The translations under genes and the position numbers were made by a program. Below, one piece after another: positions 1-11,739 of a stretch of 64,000 bases of DNA. Position 1 is the stretch's first letter, and the number at the start of each line of letters is the position of its first letter. The notes beneath the pieces are model-generated. The model saw only the letters and a list, made by a program, of their open reading frames with translations. It had not been told where the DNA came from and made no database searches. The stretch is from Cadophora sp. MPI-SDFR-AT-0126. Its lineage: Eukaryota; Ascomycota; Leotiomycetes; Helotiales; Ploettnerulaceae. The DNA lies in NCBI GenBank assembly GCA_020747065.1, contig JAGMVK010000013.1, positions 1,488,001 to 1,552,000 on the forward strand. The letters run 5' to 3'.

Positions 1-2
1 TC

Positions 3-1269
3 TTTGTCGGTGGTGTTCTTGACAAGGAGGCATTGGCTACTTATGGCCTTCCAAGATTGACGGGGACTTTTGCTTATGCCATGTTTATGGCCAATGCTGC
101 CGTGAGTTTCTCGCTTGTATCATCCGAATTTAGCTGATTTCGTCAGATCGGTGCTTTGATTGCCCACGTCGTCCTCTTCTGGGGTGGTGATATCAAGCAC
201 TCTATCACGACATCAAGAGGCGGAACCTACGGCGATCGTCACCATCAACATATGGCCAAGCACTATAAGGAGACTCCATGGTACTGGTATGTCTTTCTAC
301 TTGTCTTCAGCTTCGTGCTAGGACTTGTTGTCGTCATCAAGGAGAACATCACTCTTCCAGCCTGGGCCTACGTCGTCTCCCTGCTCGTTGGAAGTTTCAT
401 TGCTCCCTTCAGTTGCTTGCTTTACTCTCGATACGGAAACGGGATCGCGACCAATAACCTGTCCAAGTTAATCGCTGGTCTTATGCTCCCCGAGAAACCT
501 GTCGGTAACATGTACTTTGCTGGCTGGTCTCACAACGTTATCGGCACTGCTGTTCAACTCTGCAACGACTTGAAGCAGGGTGAATACCTCAAGATCCCAC
601 CTCGTGTCATGTTCCTGACCCAGATCTACGGAACTATCGTCGGAGGATTTATCAACTACGCCGTCATGATTTCTATTGTTGCTGGAAACCGTGATCTCTT
701 GAGAGACACCAACGGAGATTCTTCATGGTCCGGTGCCACCATTCAATCGTACAACACCAACGCCACTTCATGGGCCTTGGCCAAGTACTTGTACAAGACT
801 GGCGCCACCTACGCCGTTGTACCATACGGTCTTCTCGTTGGGGCTGGAGTTGTTGCCATTCACCGAGTTGTCGTCCATGTAAGTTACTCCAAGGCCTGAC
901 TGTCTTCTGTGCTAATTTATGGCGAAGTTCAAACCAAAGGTTGGTCGCTTCTCCATTGGCGAAATCAACTTCCCTCAATTCATCCAATACGCCGGATACA
1001 TCCCCTATAACGCCTCCCAAACCTGCGTCATCTTCAGCCAAGTCATCGCCGGTTTCTTCGTTCAGTTCTATCTCCGAAACTACCGCCCTTGCATCTTCAA
1101 GGACTACTCGTACTTGGTCACCGGTGCTTGGGATGGTGCTAGTTTGACTGTGCTGTTCATCCTATCTTTCGCCGTATTTGGCGCTGGTGGGAAGGCGGTT
1201 CCTTTCCCTTCTTGGTGGGGAAATAATGTCAATGGAAACTATGATTTCTGCCCAGTCGAGGGGGGCTAG
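3..1269 (+). CDS. OPT-family oligopeptide transporter, 3' part (partial at window start)
   Basis: Proton-coupled uptake of small peptides across a membrane is the known role of the OPT family. Only the C-terminal ~390 residues are in the window. Exons are 3-101, 147-878 and 928-1269. The introns of 45 and 49 bp have GTGAGT and GTAAGT donors, and CTAAT lies before the second acceptor; reading frame is kept across both joins. The protein has several hydrophobic segments, the family-typical SRYGNGIATNNLSKLIAGL stretch, KIPPRVMFLTQIYGT, and an end with PFPSWWGN followed by a Cys-Pro pair, which is how small-oligopeptide-type OPT proteins finish. The stop is TAG. No lesion is seen in this part. 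Substrate cannot be deduced. Confidence 0.93.
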
Positions 1270-1776
1270 GTACTGGTTAATGGGGGCTGAAGGCGGTAGA
1301 TTTGATAGTAGAGTAGACTTAACACCTTTGAGATGACTTGCATGTCTTCTTTTACCCTCCCTTCCTTCATGACGAGAAGGCAGCTATGTCTACTCATTGC
1401 GATCCATAGGAAGCAGCTTCACGTCTGCTTTTCTTTCCTCGCCAGCGATTCCAAACTGCTCGCACGTCGCTTTCACGGCCTGACGATGATATCATACCAC
1501 AAATAGTAACATTCCCATCATCCAAAAAGTTCTGTATTTTCTGGTAATACACATTTCACCGACCAGCAGCTATCTTCAACAGTAGATAAATGAATGACAG
1601 GTCTGTGCTATTCAACCACGCGCAAAGATCCGGGTCAGCCAGGTTCAATTTTTCTTTTCACTAGAACAAGTACATCCTGTAAGCTCGATCTGAGTTCACA
1701 CTTCTCTAGAAGTAACAATTAGTCTTGGTGCTGATTCCGCACTTCTCCTTGTGCCCAACATTTCCACTCACCAATT
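1270..1776. other. Intergenic, tail-to-tail
   Basis: This stretch lies between the 3' end of the OPT gene and the 3' end of the DUF1330 gene. It has balanced base composition and no supported gene or repeat. It presumably holds the two 3' UTRs and polyadenylation sites. Confidence 0.5.
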
Positions 1777-2196
1777 TCAAACAATCTCGGCTGGGAGTGT
1801 AGCAATCAATTTCCATTTCTTGAGCGCAGCTACGCGATGCACCAAAGCGGTAGCCACATACTCATCCGTGCCTATCGCCTTCCGAAACACCTCGAGGTTG
1901 GGGTATTTCACCAGCACGACCGCATCCCACTTGTCATTCTCATCATCGCCAACAACCACCCCGGCAGGCACGCCTACATAGGGTAACTCGTAGCCGCCGG
2001 CCTTCTCGAGCAGTTTTCGATAAATCTCGGTGTATCTCACGAGCCAGGCTTCTTGACCGCTGCAGGGCGAGTGTGGGCTTCCTTCTGGGTATTGAGCTTC
2101 TTCGTGGAACTGGAGGAGATTGACCATGACTACTGGCCTGTCTTCGGGGAAACCCTTGGGGATGTGGGCGACTGGATTTGCGGAGTCTTTTGTCAT
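1777..2196 (-). CDS. DUF1330-family protein (dimeric alpha/beta barrel)
   Basis: Single-exon frame of 139 residues starting MTKDSANPVAHIP. Family features are the VVMVNLLQFHEEA strand near residues 22-34, a central helix with WLVRYTEIYRKLLEKAGG, then VGVPAGVVVGD and WDAVVLVKYPNLEVFRKA, giving the beta-alpha-beta pattern of the ferredoxin-like dimeric barrel fold. DUF1330 proteins are about 95-150 residues, so the length fits. No signal peptide or membrane segment is visible, so it is likely cytosolic. Enzymatic activity is not established for the family. The frame is intact with host-like codon use. It is tail-to-tail with the OPT gene. Confidence 0.85.
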   Translation of the reverse strand: MTKDSANPVAHIPKGFPEDRPVVMVNLLQFHEEAQYPEGSPHSPCSGQEAWLVRYTEIYRKLLEKAGGYELPYVGVPAGVVVGDDENDKWDAVVLVKYPNLEVFRKAIGTDEYVATALVHRVAALKKWKLIATLPAEIV

Positions 2197-3413
2197 TTGA
2201 TTTGGTCAATAGAATAAAGATCTTTCTGTCGTTGTTGGTTGGGATGGAGAGGATGGAATACATGATCAATGACCTTAGAATATATAGTACCGCAGCTAAG
2301 TGGTACGAATTATTCCGTTGTGCAATGTGGAATCTATACCCCATGGAGTGATCACAAATCATATGAAACGCACTGAGGCAAAAGCGAATCCCAGAACTCT
2401 ATCGATCTTGGATTCGACCTTCAATCACGTCCTCTGCAGGTGCTTTACTTCTTGGCTCGACGTCGGACACGCACTAACGGACATTGATTGTGCGGTTGCT
2501 TGCTGAAGAGCATGCTATTTCAAGCCTCGGTAACTCGGCGCTGCCTTGTGTTGATGTATATCCGCTTCAAGATGTGCGGTAAACACCTCTAAACCAAATC
2601 TAAGAACCTTGGGACTATGATTCTATTACAAAGACTCGAATACTCGCAAAAAGAAAGAATAGCTTAACATGTGGTGACTCTTGCTTACCTCGGTAGCATG
2701 CAATGATTACTAGTTCTTGGTGACCGAAGCTTGGCTAATCCGAGAGTGTTTCAAAGGACATGAACATGACTTTGAGTCCTTCGTTGAGTCTTGATGACAG
2801 CGCTTCTTCGAGACTTTAATTACTGATAAAACATAAGAGGATCATTCGACTCACAATCGAAGGATAACCTCCTCTTGCTTCTTCGCCTATGGTGAAATAA
2901 TGCGGACGCGGTTCTTGACGTGAATCGATTTTTCATGGGCATCTATCTGTTAGTTTCTAGGACAGTATTTTCAAGTGACAAAGCATGGTCGACTCCGATC
3001 GAGGAACTTATGTTTCTCCATTGATTCTGTGGTCGGCTGTTTGATGTCGTTCGAGATTGCTTGAGGATTAAGGAAGGTTATTAGTCATCACCCCACCACC
3101 ACCACCACCACCTCGCCCCGACCCTGAACCCCGCCTTATCACGACTTTTCGTGTACTTCTCGTGCAGCTGTGCAAAACATCCACGCCACGCTCAGCAACC
3201 AATCCATGATTAGGCTTTACGTCGACATCGACAATCGAGAAGCTAGGCGACATCACATCAACGAATTCTCTCGATAACACTACGCGACGACAACTCGGTC
3301 AACGTCTACCACCCTCCCCATCTACAAGCCGTCTCATCCATCTCCCGAGGATCCAATACACAAAATTTCCCGGGAACCTCAGAAACTCAGATATATTATT
3401 ATCTTCAAGCTAC
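2197..3413. other. Intergenic region upstream of two divergent genes
   Basis: About 1.2 kb between the DUF1330 start (-) and the HNH-like reading frame (+). Short frames here have no recognisable product. A short CAC-rich run (CACCACCACCACCACC) lies near 3092-3110. It must contain both promoters, but no specific site can be assigned. Confidence 0.45.
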
Positions 3414-4573
3414 ATGAAGAAACGCAAATTTGTAGATGATAGCAGCCATGCAAGCAGCTCCTATTCTTGGCCATCAAACGTGCCGCCCGACTTCAACAAC
3501 AACACCAAAGCGCAGCTGCGACAGCAGTACCATGAGAAATGCTGGCATTGTGGGGCGGGGTGTAGCTGAGATGTCTGCCATGTCATTGGCGATAGAATGA
3601 ATGTAAGCCGCGTGCGTATGAGTTCAACGTGACCGGATCTAACTTCTTCTCAGTTCAGGCAAGCTCTTGATCTCGGTCTACTCGATTTCCAAGATCAACA
3701 TGACCCGCAGAACGCGATAGTACTCTGCGTTCTTTGCCTTGGTGTCTTCAACTCCGACTTTCATCCTCACTGTTCTTTCACCGACCGATCTGAGTTATTT
3801 CCTCAAGTATGAACGACAAGATCGAAAACGTCGTCGAAGACTAGGTCGTCGCACAGGTACAGTTCCGGCGCGGATGTGTCCTACTGCACAAACTTATCAT
3901 GATCACCAAATACGCCAGGGAACTGAGGGTTCTGAGTTGGGAGGGCTCTATACACGGCTTCTTTTACTGAACTACTTTTCTCCATATGACCGCCCTCTCT
4001 TTAGACCGGGTCTCTCCGATATGGGCGATGGCGCGACAAAGTCATGGACGGGCTCGCCGATGGCATCCTTGCTGCATGCCGTACGTATGCTAGGAATACC
4101 CTATCTTTCATGGCATTCCCCCAGAAATTATAGCTGCTTTGCGATAATTACAACATTCCTAGAACGAAGAATTGGATCTTGATGGCTCAGACACGACTAG
4201 CGAAGGGAGCATCGAGCATGGGAAATTGGAGACAACCGATTTCGACGAAGTAAGAGCGGGGGAATGTGAAGATAATACGGAAGAATGCAGGGCCGGGTCA
4301 GAATATAGCGGGACAGAAGGAATATCTGCAGGTGGGAGTGGAGAGCAGAACGGTGAGGAGAACTTAGTCAACAATGTCGAGAGATGGAGGCGCAGTTTAG
4401 AGGATAAAGGCTACTTAGAGGGAGATCTAGAGGCAGCGGTTTCACCTCCAGGGTCAAGCCATCACGATATCGACTGCGTGTTAGATCCAAGCAGTAGCCC
4501 ATCTTCGCTCTGGCGTTGGGGACCCGGCACTACGAGTGAGGATGCAGCGAAGTTCTTCCAGCGGATGTTGTAG
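3414..4573 (+). pseudogene. Fungal HNH-endonuclease-like protein, broken (in-frame TGA plus frameshift)
   Basis: Exon 1 (3414-3602) starts MKKRKFVDDSS and carries the Cys-Trp-His-Cys-Gly start of a fungal HNH-type domain followed by DVCHVIGDRM. A 51-bp intron (3603-3653) has a CTAAC branch site. Exon 2 opens FRQALDLGLLDF and continues with NAIVLCVLCLGVFNSDF, as in that family. Exon 2 later reads SPTDLSYFLKYERQDRKRR, CPTAQTYHDHQ, YTR and SWTGSPMASLLHAV. A second intron spans 4081-4162. The last exon (4163-4573) is acidic and ends WRWGPGTTSEDAAKFFQRML. Two lesions are seen: TGA at 3567-3569 between the Cys pair and DVCHVI, and a one-base shift of frame between about 3740 and 3785. Either it is a pseudogene or the assembly has errors. 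The family's function in fungi is poorly known. Confidence 0.72.
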
Positions 4574-4820
4574 GATCAGGGCTGTGCAGATATAGGGCAA
4601 AGAAGTGGAATTTTATGAATGGATACTGTAGGTATAGATAAGAGTAATTGTACGCGAATAGATTAAAGATTTAGGTGTTACGTTAGAAATTATGTAGAAA
4701 CAGAAGCAGCTAGTAATTGTATTTGACTGGCTGTCGCGATTGCTAGTTAGGTCAGCTATAGTATTTCTTTCTCCTTACAATATCCACGAACCCACGTGTT
4801 TCTCTGAAATCAAAGCCAAT

Positions 4821-7385
4821 TCAATGGTGCCTTGGTCGTAGCCCATAAGAAAACGTTCCCCGAATTGCCTTTAGATAACCCTTGCTAAAAGCAATCACTA
4901 GAATTGTTAGACTTATCCCAACGGATATTGTGACTTTGGTATTTGACAGGCTAGTTAGCACGTGTTTGAAATGGTCACCGTATATTGACGACGGTGTGAA
5001 ATGTAGAACTCACTCATATAGGTAAACTCCACTCTCAAAGTAGGAGGATGACTAGTGAACTCTTTGGCATTCATGCCAAAGATTGAAGCGCAGAAAATGA
5101 GAGGAAGCTGAGTGGTAGCCGTCGTCAGTGAAGCTCTATAGTAAGAAACAAGGGTAGGATTGGAGAGACGAACAAATATGATAGTGACGACCGTAAATAG
5201 CATCAATACTTGGCTTTGCTCGTCAGTTCGCTGAGCCTGGAGCGTCGCGCGTCGCGAGGAATTGTTGGCGTGGCATATCTGCAATAAGAGCTTGCTTTTG
5301 CCTCAGATCGAGAAGATCCAAGATCTTAGCCCGTTAGAAACGATGACAAAACTATTTCTGTTCTATCTTCAACTTACCCTCTTGTGAATAGCTGCTGCAC
5401 CTTGAACAAGCTCTTCTATTTCTTCGTGCCTAGAAGCTGCCTTTTTCAAGAGCTGTTCAAGTTTCCTTGTCTGCTCAGTAGCATCGTTGTCACGCAATGT
5501 TAATGAATGGCTGACACGTTCAGTAGATAGGGTCGAAAACTCCTCCATCACTTGAGACTGGGTCTTCAAAATTCCAGCAATAATTTGAAGCTCATCTCCA
5601 ATATGCTGAGCCTCTCTCAATAGTGTCCCCTCTAGATTGAGTTTGAAATTGACATCAGCAAGTCCTATTTCTGGGACTCCCCTAGATTCAGTGTTTCGCC
5701 AGAACCTCTCGAAGGCAGCGGTCCTCAATGTAGCCTGAAAGACTTTCATTAGTAGATATCTCAAGACATTAGCCATCCACTGCGATAGAACCTACCAAGA
5801 AGCTAATAGAGTTACCGTATGTATCCAGAATGTCGGGGCGTTCATCCTGTGGCCGCAGGCGATCGAAAAATACTTTAGTGCATTGGTCCACGACCATTGT
5901 TGCTAGGGCATAGGCAGATGTGACCTCGCCCTTCGTGAGTTTCGCCAGCCCTTGGCATAAACTTTGATGAACATCCGATGGATCAGGACCTCTTGCACCG
6001 AAACGGGCCGGAAAGCTTGTGATGACGGCAGCTGTTTTTTTCAGCCTTGTTCCATCCCCTTCGATGGAATCATCAACAACTCACCGTCATCTAACACCCA
6101 CATCCAGAGCTGATCCATGACCAGTATTTTGCTCCCACCAATTCCGCTCGTTTTGACGGATGATCTGATCCTCTTCGTAGAGGAGGCCAGATGCCCATCT
6201 ATTTGACTGGATGAGGGTGCGACGCAATTTAATATTTGAGTTCTGGCCTATCTCTTTCTTAAGAACCAGCCTGTCAACATATTCATCCATGGCTTTGCTT
6301 ACTGCAGCGATCCGTAGCAAGAGTATTCCTAATGGGCCCCGTTGCATATAGTCTCTGGAGGGATCAATATGTCTCCGAATCCTGGATTTCTTATCACGAC
6401 GAAGAAGATGGCTGAAATTCTCCGCGGTGAAAGGCGTGTCTAGCGTCTGAGACGAGCATCTCACAGGATCTATGATGTTATTGACGATCTTCATCATGCG
6501 ATCTCTTTTAGAACTATACTCCCAATGAAGGTACGGCATCTTCTCCCGCGTAAACATTAGAACACCAAGGGATCAGGTGTTTTACTTACATATAATGCAA
6601 GATTCTGCTTCGAAAGCTTGTCTTGAATGGTCTGAGAATCAAGTGCCTCACTGGCAGTGCCGGATTTGCTGGCTGTCTCCACTAGCTCGGGATTCGAAAA
6701 TTTATCCGGAGTGATAGTGAAACATCTCGGTCTCATGTAGCGACGGAATCCTTGAGGACCCTGTACATTACCATACCAACCTTCGTGGTGAAGTAGGCTT
6801 TCTGCCATTTTTCCAGGTGTTGAAGAGTGTTGCACATGGCGGTTGAATTTCGACCCATCTTCCCCATAATAATGCGACACGACCTTCTATTACGAATATT
6901 AGCTCACGGTGTGCTGATAAGGTAAAATAGCAGCTAACCTCAATCCAGTTCATATTATTCGCTGGTAGATGCATCCATCGGATGAGACCCTCTGTGCATT
7001 TCTGCTCGAAGATGTTCTTTTCCTTCCCACCTAGATAATCATAGAGTGGAATTTGTCTCGCGTTTCTTCTCGGAAATGGAAATCCGTCTTTGAACGAGAA
7101 GAAGGATGCTTGTGGACCGAGAGAGGAAGAGGGAGACTTCTCTTCCTCTTGCTGTGATCTTGCATCTTGATTGTAGGCCCGAGGGGGCCCGGTGTTTGTA
7201 CCTAAAGCTGCACGAGCTCGAGTGAAATCTTCTCGCGCCCTCTCCAGTTGAATCAAAAGTTGAGAGTACTTTTCATCCTCAGTAAACGCCTTTCGTAAGT
7301 CACTGGTTCTTCTGATTTCAAGGTCAATCTGAAAACTTCAGGCATTTGATTTGGTCTGTGCGGAGACATTCAATGGCGTGGACAT
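4821..7385 (-). pseudogene. Fungal CorA-like Mg2+ transporter protein, likely broken by two frameshifts
   Basis: Reading from about 7385 downward there are at least seven exons. Family landmarks in order: FPRRNARQIPLYDYLGG, RWMHLPANNMNWIE, intron, KVVSHYYGED, RPRCFTI, intron, MPYLHWEY, LRRTLIQSNRWASGLLYEEDQII, then VMDQLWMWVLDD, intron, AVITSFPARFGARG, VVDQCTKVFFDR and a long helical, coiled-coil-like segment. The first membrane segment is LMLFTVVTIIF spliced to LPLIFCASIFGMNAKEF. The second, ITISVGISLTILVIAFSKG, follows one more intron (donor GTGAGT, acceptor near 4932), and the stop is at 4821-4823. The GMN signature of CorA channels is present as FGMNA. The frame shifts by one base in an A-run near 6127-6140 and again near 5225-5265. 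The N-terminus is unsure: ATG at 7385 needs a very short intron, so 7256 is an alternative. Confidence 0.75.
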
Positions 7386-7635
7386 GCTTATTCACCAACA
7401 CTACTCGCGAGCGGAGTCTGAAAGAACATTATGCATCGACCTCCCAGTGGCACGGGAGAGGTGCTTCGAAATAGCCGACCAAGATCTGTTAGATACACTG
7501 TCAAATGAATTTATATTATGATGCCTATTATCACCCAGTATACCACAAGCCTAGTACTGTTTATTCTCGAAGCCAGGAATCCAAGCCACCGCCTCTCCAT
7601 CTTCAAGCCGTAGCGTCTCATCCGTGACTTCGGGT
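7386..7635. other. Host sequence between CorA-like gene and transposon island
   Basis: Balanced-composition DNA that ends abruptly at 7635/7636, where a copia LTR begins. It probably contains the CorA-like promoter. Confidence 0.5.
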
Positions 7636-7723
7636 TGATAGAATTAACCATATTAATTGAGTTATGGAGAGCTACGGAAATAAATAGGGGTAATACTAAC
7701 TAAGCATACTATTACTTCTAATA
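7636..7723 (-). repeat. Small (88 bp) copia LTR, left edge of the AT-rich island
   Basis: On the plus strand it starts TGATAGAA and ends TTCTAATA, an imperfect inverted pair that fits TG...CA ends after C->T change. It is followed on the element side (minus strand) by a purine tract, AAAAGGGGGAA, the expected polypurine tract before a 3' LTR. Base composition changes from host-like to strongly AT-rich exactly here. No matching second LTR was located. Confidence 0.6.
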
Positions 7724-10700
7724 TTCCCCCTTTTCTGAGTCTCTATAACTTAATATATAACGTAATTAAGCCTCTGTAGGCTTTAAAGAATGTAGTATTT
7801 CCTCTATATCTCTATATATAAGGCTTTAGCCTTATTTTTATAAGTTTCCAGCTTTCCCTAAGGATTTCTAGCCTTCCTATTACCTGATATTTCCATACTA
7901 GCGGCCTTATTAACTCCTATAATATAGCCTCTAGAGGCATATATAATACCTACCTCTCCTATTTTAGGAAGTTCAGCAGCCCCGTAGTATTTAGTGTACG
8001 TTATAATATAAGAGTATCGCTAAAACTATATCTCTATACTTCCGTATTACTTCTAGCTTTATAGCCTTCTTATCCCTTGATTTTTCCTAGTTCCTTAACC
8101 TTCTTATAGCCTCTTAGAAGTCCCATATAAGCCTTATAATACTCGAGTCTCTCTAATAATAATACTTTTGTTAAATAATCTGCTATATTATTATTTCCTA
8201 GAATATATAGAACCTCTAATTTTCCTTATATAACTATATTATCTTATATAAATAAGTAGTAGATATTTATATACTTTAATTTAGGGTAGAATTTCCGTTC
8301 TTTAAAGAGAGCCTCCGCTGCTATATTATCGAGGTGAAGTATAAGAAGTTAAGGGAGCTTAATTTCAAGGTCTTTCCATAACTTAAGTAGCTATACCGCT
8401 TCTCTTAAGCTATCGCTAGTAACTATTATCTCTGAATCTATACTAGAGAATACTATAGAGCGTTATTTATTAGTAGTAAAGGAAATAAGACTACTATAGA
8501 ACTTAGTTATCTAGCTTTAGAACGATTTCCTATTAACTTCAGTTCCCTATATAGTATCTATTTAAATATTAAAGATATTGTTATATAGTTTTCCTCTGTA
8601 GTTATCGCCTTTACTATATATTATTCCGTATGTTATTATATACTGCAGATATCATAGAACTAGTTTCGTAGCTCTGAGGTACTCTTTAAGAGGTGCTAAT
8701 ATATGATAAGTAAGCTAACTGATTATATACGTAATATTAGGATAAGTAAGGTTTAAGAGGTATATAAGAGAGCTAATAATCTATTAGTAAATTAAGGTTT
8801 CTTCTACTATATAAGACTTTACGCCTTTATCTTTAGTAGAGCTTCGTAGTACTATACTAGCTGTAGTAAGGAGAGCTGCTAAGTTAGCTGCCTCTATTCT
8901 AAACCTTTCTAATAGCTTTTAAGTATATAGCGTTTAGTATATTCGTAGCATCCTATTCTTCCTGTTTCTCTTAATCTATAGACTAATAAAAGTATTAATG
9001 TTGCTAAGGTCTTTACCTTTCTAAGCCTTTAAGAGCTTCGTCTTAAGATAATTATAGTTAGCGGTATTTCCTATAATTAGTATATTATTAACGAAGATAA
9101 GTATATACGCCTTTAAGTTACTATTCTTATAAATAAATAAATTTAGGTCTACTACTGAAGCTATTAAACTTAGCTTCTTTATCTTATCTTTAATAAAAAG
9201 CTACTACTCCCTAGGAGCTTGCTTAAAACCGTAGAGAGAGCATAGAAGCTTTAAATATATGTCTTTCCTGCCTTTTAATTCAGGATGAAGTTAATTCTAT
9301 AGCTCCGGAGCTTCGTTAGCGGGAGGGGCTATATATATCTCTTCTTTAAGGTATACGTTAAGAAAGGTAGTATTAATATCGATATATTTAATCTCTAGGT
9401 TTCTCTTAGCTGCGAATGCGAGCAGAACTTATAGTGTTATATAACGTATAACGCTTATAAAGGTATTAAAGTAGTTTATTCCGTATTCTTACTTAAATCC
9501 TTGTATAATAAGCCTTACCTTCCGTCTCGATATTGTGCTATTAAAGTTGATTTTATTACATAGAACTAGCTTAGAGGAAATCAGTTTTATACTAAGAGAA
9601 GGCTTACTAAAGTAGATTCTATATATACTAGAGACTTTAATTACGCTTAATTCTTTAAGAATTGCCTCCTTCTATTCCTTTAGATTTTCTTAAAGTATAT
9701 CTATAACTTATATAACTTCTATTAGCTATATAAGCTCTCCTTTAAGCGTTATTAACGCTACTTAATAAGTCTAAGCTTTCTTAATAATCTCTACTAAAAA
9801 TACCGCCTAAGCTTTTAAGGCTTACTTAAAGAACTGTTTTCGTACTTATTTCTTATTATATCTTAATATAAATTAAGTTAATTCAGGGTCACGCTAATTA
9901 GACGCTCCTATAGAAACTGTAGCCCTTATTAAGTTAGTGTTTATAAAGCCTATTTCAGTATCTATTATAGAGCCTCTTTCAGTATCTAGTCTTCTTTCTA
10001 AAGGTCTTACTCGTAAGCTAGGATTACTAGTTACTTTAGAGCCTATTTTAGCGTCTAGCCTTACTTATAGAGGTCTTACAGAGCCTATTTCAGCTTCTGG
10101 CCTTCTCTCTAAAGGTCTTATTACAGAGTCTATTTTAGCGTTTAGCCTCCCTATAGGAGGTCTTATATTAGAACCTGTTTTAGTATCTGGCCTCCTAACT
10201 TAAGGTCTTAGCCTTAAAGTCTTTCTTATATCCTAAGTTCTGATACTAATTCTCGTAACTCTTTCTAATTAGTTAGTTAACGTATTCTTAGTCTCTAATT
10301 AGCTTAATAGCTTCTATAGTACTAGTACTAAGTATATCCGGTATTCGTTAAAATTAATATTTGCAGATATTACTTCTTTAAGTGTTTCTACATTTAGTAG
10401 TTTATACGTCGTACTACTAGTTATTCCTATTAATATAAACTTTCCGGAGGTAAATCGTAGAGCTATCTTCCTTAGGTACTTTTTCTTTAGTTCTAGAGGC
10501 TATACTATAAAGCTAAATACTCTATACTTTAAGAGGTTCTCGCTCTTTCCTAACTATACCTCTTATAATGTATTTCCGTTAATCTCCTTATATAGTAGAA
10601 CTTTCGTTAGTCTTCTGTTTTTAAGCCTCGCTATATATTCAATAGCGTAGTACTATATACTCTCTAGTATCTTTAAATTGTATAAAATAGACCTAGATAT

Positions 10701-10783
10701 CTTAGATAGCTTATATATTTATCTCTTAATAACTCTGTTTAAAGAGTATTTATAAACTAATAAGGGCTCTAAGGTAATACTAC
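7636..10783 (-). mobile_element. RIP-degraded Ty1/copia retrotransposon, 3' part
   Basis: The minus strand carries a ruined copia Pol. Near 9190-9240 it reads ALYGFKQAPRE followed by two stops in place of the family's Trp-Trp. Near 9080-9110 it reads YILIFVNNILIIG, the reverse-transcriptase Y-V-D-D box with both Asp changed to Asn. Near 8150-8190 it reads IADYLTKVL, the RNase H end. Between 10350 and 10700 the integrase C-terminal region is recognisable (LKNRRLTKVLLYKE, KYRVFSF). Gag and the integrase catalytic core are absent because the element is cut at 10784 by a 220-bp LTR-like repeat. Substitutions are of RIP type (TGG->TAG, GAT->AAT). Not functional. Confidence 0.85.
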
Positions 10784-11003
10784 TGTAAAGACCTAGTATA
10801 ACGCAAAACTAAGTAAGTCACTAAACCTAGGAGCAAAATATAAGAAGCCACTTATAACTGAAATTCAAAGTAGAAAAAGTCTTTAATTTTTCTAATTCTA
10901 TTATAAGTAGAGAGAAGCTCTTATAAGCGAAGGGAGCTTACTAAGGCTCGTAACTAAGGTTACCTAAAGTAATACCCTAATTCTAAATATACGCCTTATT
11001 ACA
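10784..11003 (+). repeat. 220-bp LTR-like repeat, copy 1
   Basis: Starts TGTAAAGACC and ends CCTTATTACA, so it has TG...CA ends. It is highly similar to 23788-24003 (same orientation) and to 25263-25480 (opposite orientation). It interrupts the copia element on its left. It is probably the downstream LTR of the minus-strand gypsy that fills 11.0-23.8 kb. No 5-bp target duplication matching copy 2 was found. Confidence 0.7.
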
Positions 11004-11739
11004 TTTATCTTAACTAAGTTCAGTAGTTACTCTAAACTATAATTCCTAGCTATAGTACTATAAAAGGAAAATAATAAAGTAAATATATTTAGTATAAGAA
11101 AGAAAGAAAAAAGTAAAAGAAAAAGAAAAAAATTACTCTACTTTTCCTTATACTATAATATTACTTTTAAAAAGAAATTAAACTCTATTATTACTTTATT
11201 TTCATCTTTAATATATAGCTCTATTCTATTTATAATTCGAATTTATAAGTACTCTATTACTAATTCCTTAACTTAAGCGCCCTTTATCTTCTTTACCTTC
11301 TTTATTACTTTCTTTAGTTTTACAGAATCTCTAGCTTTATACTTTTCTTTACTCTTCTTTAAAAGAAAGTAGATAATCTCTTTCTCTTCTCTAAGATTAA
11401 TATTAAGTAAGATATAGAAGATACTCTTTATAGAACTTCTTAAAGAATATTCTAAATTCATATAAGTTATATAAGAGTCTTTAGTAAGAGCGGAAAGAAG
11501 CGTAGTCTTTACTAGGGTTAGTTAAGGTATAACTAGCTAAAACTTCAGCTTAGGTATTAGAGTTTATAAGTAAGCTTATATACTTATAGCTTAAGCTTAT
11601 TAAATTATAGCCTCTTATATAGCTCTTTCTGTAGTAGTAAGCCCGGTTTTATTAATATTATCTCTCTTACTTATATTATTAGACCCTAAAACTTACTCCT
11701 AAGTAATAAGTCTCTTAAGAAATCTCTCTCTTTATATAG

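Noticed and set aside
673..1147. Open frames on both strands overlapping the OPT exons
   Set aside because: Arg/Ser-rich shadow translations of the OPT gene in other frames, with no domain.
9937..10203. Plus-strand 88-codon frame with a repeated Leu/Ser/Gly pattern
   Set aside because: It lies in the copia remnant, whose coding strand is minus. It is an internally repetitive low-complexity stretch, probably part of the copia linker.
11273..11461. 62-codon Lys/Glu-rich frame on the minus strand
   Set aside because: Low-complexity translation of AT-rich RIPed DNA. No start context or conserved motif.
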